The translations under genes were made by a program, and so were the position numbers. Below are positions 20,711 through 27,473 of a DNA stretch of 27,473 bases, one piece after another; within the stretch, counting starts at the first letter, position 1, and every line of letters begins with the position of its first letter. The notes beneath the pieces are model-generated. The model saw nothing but the letters and a program-made list of their open reading frames with translations. It was not told where the DNA came from and did not search any database. Where the stretch lies: assembly GCA_003427395.1 (NCBI GenBank), contig BFEA01000031.1, forward strand, positions 3,309,936 through 3,337,408, written 5' to 3'. This DNA is from Chara braunii (taxonomy: Eukaryota > Streptophyta > Charophyceae > Charales > Characeae).

Positions 20711-21009
20711 TTTATACAAAACCAAGTACAAAAAATGACCCCAGAAAATGCGAGAATTGATCTAAGTGAAAAAAACTTAGCTCAGAAAATGCAGGAATTG
20801 AAACTAACTCCTATAGCTTTAGCACGTGGCGATCGACTAAAACAACTACCTATCAACTGAAACTCGGACCAAGTAGCAACCTCACTCAGCCACATGCAGG
20901 CCAAATCACAAAGGTGAATACTCTCACGATCCCAAGTTTATCTAGACAACAATAGTTCATAATCTTTCAAGGATTTAAAACCTTTATACCCCGCTTACAT
21001 AAGGCATAA

Positions 21010-21845
21010 GGTCATGTCACCCAAACTTATGGAATGTGCCTAACTTAGCCGAGAAGTGTACACAAAACAGAGGTCACAACTACTTCTCTCTTCTTTGGGC
21101 ATATGACTAGGCCGTTCTAGTCGCCTTGAACTATTTAAGATATCCAAGTTATATATATCTGTCTTCCCTTTGTCTTCTAAGGCTGCATAAGACTGAACTA
21201 ACTTAAGTTCAGCCTGCCCCAACTTACCATCAAATTTTATTCTTCATTATACTCTCTTCAAGTTGTGATAGGCTATAGTCAGACCACCTGAACTTATAGA
21301 ACAGTCTGATTAGCTCGTTCTTAAATAGATTAATAATAAAATATAGCCAAGTTATAACCTTTGGGTTCCAACATGTGCGAGGCTTTGAGGCAGACCACCT
21401 GAATTTACAGAACAGTCTGTCTCTCTGCCTAATTCGTTCCTCTCTTATCCAATATGTGTGTGGCATTGGTCTAGATCACCTAAACTTACAGAACGATCTG
21501 CCCTCTGTCAGGTTCATTCTCTCAAAATAAAGTAGGAAGAGACTGAGCCACCTAAACTTATGGAATGGCTCAGACCTCCTCGTTCAGAACCAGATAAACA
21601 GAGGAAACCCAAAAATAAACAAAGCGACCAAGACACCTGAACTTACAGAATGCACTTGGTCCCTGAAAAGTCAACCACAGTCATCCCTCACAAGTCAGAG
21701 CAGTCAGGCCACCTAAACTTATAGAATAACCTGACCCTTCATCAGCAATCAGACCCCCTAAACTTATAGAAGGGTCTGACGCTCCATGCAAGCAAAAATA
21801 AACAAAGCAGTGGGTCTCTCCAAACTTATGGGGACATCCCAGTCT
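21010..21845. ncRNA. Corresponding stem-loop array (core B)
   Basis: Same order as core A, loop consensus CACCTAAACTTATAGAA. Arms: 21105-21110/21117-21122 (loop shortened to 6 nt, stem kept); 21193-21199/21206-21212 (loop shortened); 21276-21284/21304-21312; 21387-21395/21415-21423; 21473-21477/21495-21499; 21543-21548/21568-21573; 21626-21632/21655-21661; 21703-21708/21730-21735; 21749-21756/21772-21779; and a weaker one at about 21811-21842. The first (about 21010-21055) is degenerate. Several pairs differ from core A by double changes that keep pairing. Two stems carry a G-T pair, which is a wobble if the plus strand is transcribed. Confidence 0.65.
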
Positions 21846-22415
21846 TAATGACCCAGTCAAACCCTCAGTCAAAACAGCCCACCATCCTGCCTTCCCCGGA
21901 TGTAGTTCCTTTTAATACAACAAATAAAGTTGAGACTGAGATTGTTCAAGCATTCCTTTACTTTATCTGGTTCAAAGTTCTGAAAGTCAAACAAAAGTCA
22001 AAGTAGGGCTGCACACCATATACTCAGTCAAACATGCAATGGGTAGTACAGATAGGGGCTATAATTAGGTTTATAGAGGGAAAACAATGGTTACCTTTCA
22101 GTTCCCTGCCTCCAGAACTCCTCCTGAGTTCCGGCAGAGCTCCCGCAATCGGTGGGTGGACTCCCCACAGAGCCTTGCTGCGGTCCTACGGGTTGCAATC
22201 CCGCCTGCCGCCTTCCTCTCATAATCAGACTAGACTTAAAATAAGAAGGGCAGAAGGAGAACGTTTGAGTCACTCAGATCCAAGAAGGGTGCTCTCAGAC
22301 TCACAGGAGAGGGTCATCTTATCTGGATACTCCTGAGGGCCCCGTAATGGCGGTCAGATCGCAACAACTCGTTCAAACTCCAAAGTCAATCATCGAAATC
22401 AACTCCCCTGACGAC

Positions 22416-25400
22416 CTCTGAATTTGTGGTGATAGCCCTCTTTGTCACCAGTCCTCAAAAGTGCTCGTGACTCCAAGCGTAATGGCCACCGGTACGTCCA
22501 CAGGCTCGCGCCCCGCCTCTAACTACTCTTCTCACCAGCTGAATGGTGCATTTACCAATAGTTTGACCAGCATCTCTCCTTACTACTCCAACCCCTACAA
22601 TGGACTGGCTCTAGTTGACAAAATAGGCCTGTAGCCTCGATCCACCTGACTGTTATTCTTTCGCTGGATACGACGGGCGACATACCCGTCATTCGGCAAA
22701 TCTCCAGCTCGTAGTCCAGCTGCAGTTTCTTCGTTCGACAGACTATGCACCGATACGGTCAGCTGGTAAGCCTTCCGTCCCTGTGGCTAAATCGGACCTC
22801 GCTATTTAAGTGTCCTTCTGCTGCGTCCTTCAATGTCACAACCACTGGTAGGCATCGACCTGTTCGGGCCTCCCGGACAAACAAGTGCCCTCGCGGCTCA
22901 TACACACAAACTTAAGCCGACCAACCCTCAGGCGGGCACACAGACCAACACGTGACAACCTGACAAGGCACCCATTCCATGAGCAGACCTCAGAATCAGC
23001 TGTGTGCCTCAGTCTGTGTTTGGCAGATCATTACGAACGCCTTGCTTTTCCTGCCCACGACCCCTCCGCTTTCTCACTCACCTGTATAACTGTAACTGAA
23101 TCTCCCGCTGAGATCCGGGGAAATGCATTAGCACAGGGGAGGCAGCCATCTATACGAGCGCAATAGTCACGAGAGACGCAGCCACATAGTTCATCACCAC
23201 CAACAGGAAAATCAAGCCTCAGCGAAGCAGAGGAACGTCGGAATGATCACAGCTTGGAGGAGGGCATCTACAAATGAAGGCGATTTCCGCGATTCGACAG
23301 CAGTCGGGGGAAAGAAAACGGAGACGAGCATGGTGGTGGCGGCCACTACCTAATGACGAAAACATACACGGCAGCAGGCCCCATTCTTCTACTCAACCAA
23401 TTATGCCGACGAAACAAAGAAAGAAAGCTAGTAAAGCCAAAACAAAGATAAAAAGAAAATGAACCATTCACTAGAAGTGGGGAAAATTCTCCCCCTTTTT
23501 CAACCTGCTTTCCAACATGCGCAGGTACCTGCACTGCCGTACCCATTATCTACCTATCGTAACTCCGCCGATTAAGATTCCTTATAGTCGAAGACGGAGG
23601 TGCGCCTCTAGGTGCCAAAAAAATGATGAGCACTTCGGTTCTTCTGCAAGGAGGTGAGCATTACCCGATCAAGGTGCATCGCCACAATGACCACCCTGAT
23701 AAGCTACGACCATGCTTCATTATTCCTCAAAACGAAACGAGAATGAATCTTCCCCTAATTGCGGGAAGATACATTTTCGTTTGATCATCACAACACCGTT
23801 TTTCTTTCCTAGCGCAGCCCCCATCACGCATACCGCTCGAACCGTCACTCAAACAGCCAACTCGACTCCACCAAACGGTTCGCAAAGCTTCAAAAGCCCA
23901 TTGCAATATCTTAGCTTGCCCGATTCTACGAAGAATCAGGCGAGATTTTCAAATTCCGCTCTTCACCATCATCATTCTCCCGCACACTATTCTCCTACGA
24001 ACTCCTCATTTACTAACTTCCTATTACATCTAACTTCATGACCGGATTCGTCCGATATCAGAACCCCGAATCCGCCTGTTCCCCTGCCCAACTTCGTCCA
24101 CGAACGAGTACAGAACACTCGTTTACTTTTCTTCTACTCCTCTTCGTCGGTGCCTCCGCGCACTGACTTTTCCTACTAACCTCTCTTTCTACCACCTAAT
24201 CACTAAGACTAACCTCACCATGCGATTCGCCCGGGGCAAAAAACCCGGCATCGCTCCTTTCCCCTCTCGATTCCTTTCGGGATCGAGAGCGCAGCATCTC
24301 CTTAACTGCGTCCGACTCTTTTCTTCGCCATATCCCGGCGCACGACTTCTTCTTCTATCACTAAATCTACTAACTTGCTACTAATTCTAACACTAGAACT
24401 GGATTCGCCCTACTGAAAAACGTTAGAATAACACTTTCCCCCACCCGTTATCATCAAGAAACGGGTGGGATCGATACTTTCCTTCCTCACTCTTTCTCCC
24501 CGTCCCCATAGCTCCGCGCGCGTTCTTTCTCTACTAGCTCCTAACTTACTAGCCTATTACTCGAACTAACAATGGATTCCACTTCGCCATCCTGATAAAC
24601 CCCGACCTCGGTTCTTACCCCGTCCGAGAACACTAAGAATCGGGCGCGTTGTACATCTCCCACCGCGCCCTGCCTTCGCTCCGCCATCGTCTTCTTCGAT
24701 GCGCACGCACCTGGTGCTCACTCCCGTCCCGTTTCATCCGCACCCCCTTCTCTGCGTTTCCCTTTTTCGCTCGGCTCCTCGCTGTTCCCCTCTGTGCTGC
24801 CCCGCTGCCTTCCTTGTACTACCGCCCGCTGCTCGCTGCTGCTAGCGCAGCGGCTGCCGTTTGCTTTGCCTTACGTGCTGCGCTATCCTCCCACGTCTTC
24901 CTGCTGCTGCCCGTTGCTATTTGGCCAGCCCCTCCGCCGCTGCGACCAATATCGGCCCAGCCTCCAGCCATCCTGAGGGAGGCCTCGGAGGGAACCAGCT
25001 GCTGCGGTCCGATTAGCCTTTCGCCCCTATGCCCGGCCGGACGAACGATTCGCACTAGTATCATTGCGGGCCCCCTCCCAAGGCCCGCCGTCCGTTTCCT
25101 ACACCAGCATAACCGCGGTCTCCACCCCAGCTTTCAGGTCCGCTCGGCTCAGACGAACCCTGTTACCTTTTCGGGCCTCCAAAGGCACGCTCACACTGAA
25201 ACCTCTCACAGCAGGTGGTAGGTGGCAGACTGCGTGCCCTCGCAGAGGGTTCCCGCCACTAAGGTTTCGTGGGCTAATCACCCACCGATTCACATGCAGG
25301 TTGAACTCCTCGGCCTGTGGTGTTAAAGGCGGGCATAGTAAAGGAATTCCGCCAGCATCCCGATCATGCAAAAATCTGGACGTGCTCACCAGAATAACAG

Positions 25401-25539
25401 AAAAGCGTGCTCCTAGGTGAAGCAAGTCCCGACATCGGTCTCAAACTCGATCACCGAGCTAACTACTTCAAGACGCAATAAAAGCAAAAAATAAATAAAA
25501 AAATAAATAGAGGTAAAAATGAACGCTGCACTACAAGGC
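22416..25539. other. Non-coding interval after core B
   Basis: No recognisable gene. A 190-codon open frame (24649-25221, plus) lies in pyrimidine- and GC-rich sequence and has a low-complexity product, so it is probably chance. The interval contains the hairpin run at 23922-24469 and ends in an A-rich tract (about 25475-25510) with AATAAA-like words. Confidence 0.5.
23922..24469. repeat. Run of perfect or near-perfect hairpins after core B
   Basis: GATTCT/AGAATC (23922-23937), CGGATTCG/CGAATCCG (24043-24050, 24067-24074), AACGAGT/ACTCGTT (24103-24109, 24117-24123), an 11-bp stem with one G-T pair (24264-24274, 24279-24289) and CCCACCCGTT/AACGGGTGGG (24440-24449, 24460-24469). They are embedded in degenerate modules containing CTACTAACNT and GGATTCGCC words. 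Possibly another structured part of the same repeat. Confidence 0.6.
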
Positions 25540-25559
25540 CATGGATAGACTGTGGTCAG

Positions 25560-25630
25560 TGTGTTATGAGAGTGGTATACGCACGCACATGGCTGGCAGC
25601 TGCTTGGGTTCAAACCCCAGCGGCAGCATG
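25560..25630 (+). repeat. tRNA-like (SINE-type) Pol III promoter remnant
   Basis: TATGAGAGTGGTATACGC resembles a Pol III A box. GGGTTCAAACCCC 43 nt downstream resembles a B box and folds as a T-arm (TTGGG-TTCAAAC-CCCAG). The acceptor and anticodon arms do not form, so it is not a working tRNA gene. A tRNA-derived SINE head or a decayed tRNA are both possible. Confidence 0.35.
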
Positions 25631-25640
25631 CATCCCGGAT

Positions 25641-25661
25641 CCCGGATTAATATAATCCGGG
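25641..25661. repeat. Perfect 9-bp hairpin
   Basis: CCCGGATTA-ATA-TAATCCGGG, 20 bp downstream of the tRNA-like segment, in a GC-rich context. Confidence 0.85.
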
Positions 25662-25866
25662 AGCGGGGCGGGGCCGGGCAGCGTGGGCCTGCGCGCGTGT
25701 GGTGGCCTTGGCTTTGGCGCTTGTGCGCACGCGCTCGTGGTGGCGCCTGCTTTCTCGCCACGTGTCACCTCCTGCAGGCGCCTCTTTTTCCCTGCGTTAT
25801 CGCTGGAAAACACCCGAAAAACAGCGAAAAAACCTCAGCTGTACAGTTGTACGGGGTGGTGGGTGG

Positions 25867-25887
25867 GAGCGGGGAACGTTCCCGCTC
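25867..25887. repeat. Palindrome around GGGAACGTTCCC
   Basis: GAGCGGGGAACG/CGTTCCCGCTC, perfect except for one bulged G. No known binding site is assigned. Confidence 0.7.
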
Positions 25888-26005
25888 CGATACCAATGTA
25901 GCGGACCCACCAGGTGTGGTGCTCCGCTAGTGATAGAGATGGAGATGGAGGAAGAAGGGGGGAGCGAGACGGCACAACGCAGCTCCCCACGCAAGACTCC
26001 AACTG

Positions 26006-26021
26006 CTGGGGTATACCCCAG
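26006..26021. repeat. Perfect 16-bp palindrome
   Basis: CTGGGGTATACCCCAG, just upstream of the minisatellite. Confidence 0.85.
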
Positions 26022-26028
26022 TGGACTG

Positions 26029-26126
26029 ACGGGACTGGACTGGACTGGCTGGTACCGACAGAGGTACCGGCCTGGACTGGCTGGTACCGACAGAGGTAAT
26101 GGCCTGGACTGGACTGGACTGGACTG
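26029..26126. repeat. Minisatellite: 32-bp units and GGACT pentamers
   Basis: A 32-bp unit beginning TGGACTGGCTGGTACCGACA occurs at 26041 and 26073 with two or three differences. It is flanked by GGACT pentamer runs (about 26033-26048 and 26105-26126). Confidence 0.9.
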
Positions 26127-26144
26127 CCCCCGAATAGAACACAC

Positions 26145-26181
26145 GCCTGTGAGAACAGGCCAAGGGGCTGGTCTCACAGGC
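26145..26181. repeat. Perfect 10-bp stem-loop
   Basis: GCCTGTGAGA (26145-26154) and TCTCACAGGC (26172-26181) around a 17-nt spacer. Confidence 0.8.
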
Positions 26182-26380
26182 CAACCAACCAGAGGTCTGC
26201 TACAAGTTGGGCGATGGCGAGTTCGAGTGAATTGGCGGCTGATGCGTGGCTTGTTATCATTCAAGCGAGCAGGATGCGTGTAAGCCTCGTGGCTGCAAAC
26301 CTGCGACGGGCGGCTGCCGAAGCGAGTGTTCCATCGATATCGTGGGTCCGCAGTGAGCGACAGCGTTTATTGGAGATCAC

Positions 26381-27151
26381 ATGGGGGTTGGAGGAGGGGC
26401 CACCCCCCCATTTGAGTGTGTCATTGATTGGCCACGACTGGACGACTCCATGCAGCAGTACTACGAGGAGCTTGAGGTGGGGCAAGATCTTTGTGCTGCG
26501 CTGGAGGACCGCTGCCATTGTGATGAAAACAACATCATGGAAGCCGCTAACAACATCGCCGAAGATAATATCGACATCGACAGCAAGAACATAGACAATC
26601 TTACCGCTGTAGCCCTCATCGACGCAGTCAACAGCAGTGAAAACAACAACAACAATATTGGTATCAACGACAACAACATCAACAACAGCAACAACAACAG
26701 CAACGACAACAATGACAACGACATCGGTAACGACAATAACAACAACGACAACAACAACAGCAACAACAACAACAAAAATGAAAACGACAAGGACGGTGAT
26801 CTTCATGAAGATGACCATGACGATTGCATCCGAGTCATCCAGGTCGCCGCTGACAACAACAATAACATCGATCCGGACGCGGTCAGCTCGTACGGGCGAA
26901 ATAGCACCGCGCCGCTCCTAAGGGATCGGCGTGAGAGGGTGGCGGGTTGTGGTATAGGCCTGGATCTTCGTCCTTTCGATGTTTTCAATAAGGACAACAA
27001 CAACATCAACGTTAATAGAAACGACACCAATCGCGAGGCGGTGAGCTCGATTGGGGATGGGCGAGTGGCGAGGAAGATTGGGTTGATTTGGAAATGGAAA
27101 GGATGGGTGTGGGCGCGAGGAGTGGAGAGGTGGCGTGAGGGGGTTGGATAG
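26381..27151 (+). CDS. Hypothetical Asn-rich protein (low-complexity ORF)
   Basis: A 256-codon open frame from ATG. Residues 1-80 look protein-like (FECVIDWPRLDDSMQQYYEE, then LEVGQDLCAALEDRCHC). Residues about 84-165 are Asn/Asp-rich from an AAC-type trinucleotide repeat (about 26640-26790), with a second small Asn run near residues 204-214. The end is rich in Trp, Arg and Gly. No known domain, signal peptide or membrane segment is seen. An upstream frame from 26214 (MASSSELAADAWLVIIQASR) looks equally protein-like and would join this one by a one-base shift at the C7 run (about 26403), so the true 5' end may lie near 26214. The repeat also leaves the other two plus frames partly open, which weakens the call. 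Confidence 0.35.
   Translation: MGVGGGATPPFECVIDWPRLDDSMQQYYEELEVGQDLCAALEDRCHCDENNIMEAANNIAEDNIDIDSKNIDNLTAVALIDAVNSSENNNNNIGINDNNINNSNNNSNDNNDNDIGNDNNNNDNNNSNNNNKNENDKDGDLHEDDHDDCIRVIQVAADNNNNIDPDAVSSYGRNSTAPLLRDRRERVAGCGIGLDLRPFDVFNKDNNNINVNRNDTNREAVSSIGDGRVARKIGLIWKWKGWVWARGVERWREGVG
26640..26790. repeat. (AAC)n-type trinucleotide repeat
   Basis: Imperfect AAC repeat with GAC, AGC, ATC and AAT variants, kept in the Asn frame of the hypothetical protein. Confidence 0.9.
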
Positions 27152-27473
27152 TGCGCAAGGAGTGGGGAGGTGGCGAGAGAGGGAGCGTCAGTGAAAGCCA
27201 CACTGCTGCATCATCACTGGATTGTCGCTTTTTGTCTTGGCCACGTGGCAACTGGACAACACCGCTTGGTGACTTTCATTTCCCGCGTTTGTTTTTTCGA
27301 TTTCGAATTGTGCCACGTGTCAGAGCAGGCAGTCATCAGCGCTGCTAGTGTTATAGATTGGCTGGCCAGATGGCTGCCTGAGTGAGTGATTGGTGGCCTG
27401 CCACGTCTTTGACTGATCAATTAGGTTGGTGGGTGGCTGTTAATTCGGGTAATCTGTGTAAACTGTGCCCCCC
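27152..27473. other. Right-end non-coding sequence
   Basis: No gene is seen. A short direct duplication, AGGAGTGGRGAGGTGGCG, occurs at about 27117 and 27159. The rest shows nothing recognisable. Confidence 0.4.

Larger units (their letters stand above)
18392..22415 (+). mobile_element. Repeat core B: non-coding structured element, copy 2
   Basis: Second copy of the element in core A. It begins TGTCGAGCGCATC and ends about CCCCTGACG, with modules in the same order and no coding frame. By eye the 5' block (about 18480-18840) is roughly 90% identical to A, while the stem-loop region is much more diverged. Unlike A it lacks the fold-back insertion, carries five rather than three 121-bp units and has one rather than two hairpins with the GGCTGAAGGA loop. 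The 5' TG would fit an LTR-type terminus, but no matching target-site duplication or primer-binding site could be demonstrated. Confidence 0.75.

Noticed and set aside
24649-25221. 190-codon plus-strand ORF
   Set aside because: Pyrimidine- and GC-rich sequence. The Ala/Pro/Leu-rich product has no domain or conserved-looking core.
25560-25630. Functional tRNA gene
   Set aside because: The T-arm folds, but the acceptor and anticodon stems do not pair.
26461-26818. Minus-strand Val-rich and Leu-rich ORFs
   Set aside because: Antisense shadows of the AAC trinucleotide repeat.

Overview
This window is eukaryotic and dominated by repeats. It has long coding regions broken by stops and shifts, splice-like junctions, microsatellites, and large stretches of structured non-coding repeat. 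The decayed protein on the minus strand resembles, from memory, repeat-encoded hypothetical proteins of the charophyte alga Chara braunii. I could not check this, so the source is best stated as probably a charophyte-type green lineage.

Layout. 1-1340: an (AC)n microsatellite, a 14-bp hairpin and degenerate tandem repeats. 1349-2439 (minus): a Ulp1/SENP-type cysteine protease gene with its catalytic residues intact but with a stop and a frameshift upstream. 3233-8870 (minus): a long decayed gene in several frames. It joins an N-terminal unknown domain, a basic linker, a ParB-like domain, a beta-class N6/N4 DNA-methyltransferase-like domain with degenerate catalytic motifs, and a C-terminal region with a long Gly/acidic linker. 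Together with the protease this looks like the cargo of one old mobile element. 9040-10465: a satellite-like array built around an AAGTTCG...CGAACTT palindrome. 10726-11127 (minus): a gene fragment cut off at the edge of the next repeat.

11127-22415: two diverged direct copies (core A 11127-15968, core B 18392-22415) of a 4-5 kb non-coding element, separated by 2.4 kb with no recognisable gene. Each core carries a highly conserved 5' block, an array of ~121-bp units (3 in A, 5 in B) and, most strikingly, an ordered array of about eleven stem-loops. Their loops are nearly constant while their stems differ from one hairpin to the next. Hairpins at matching positions in the two copies show compensatory base changes. 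I regard this as the main candidate for an undescribed system: a structured non-coding RNA, or a structured non-coding mobile element. Core A also holds a 427-bp fold-back element absent from core B.

22416-25500 is non-coding and contains a second run of perfect hairpins. 25540-26190 holds a tRNA-like (SINE-like) segment, short palindromes and a minisatellite. 26381-27151 is an open frame encoding an Asn-rich protein, mostly through an AAC-type repeat. No complete tRNA, rRNA or CRISPR array was found.
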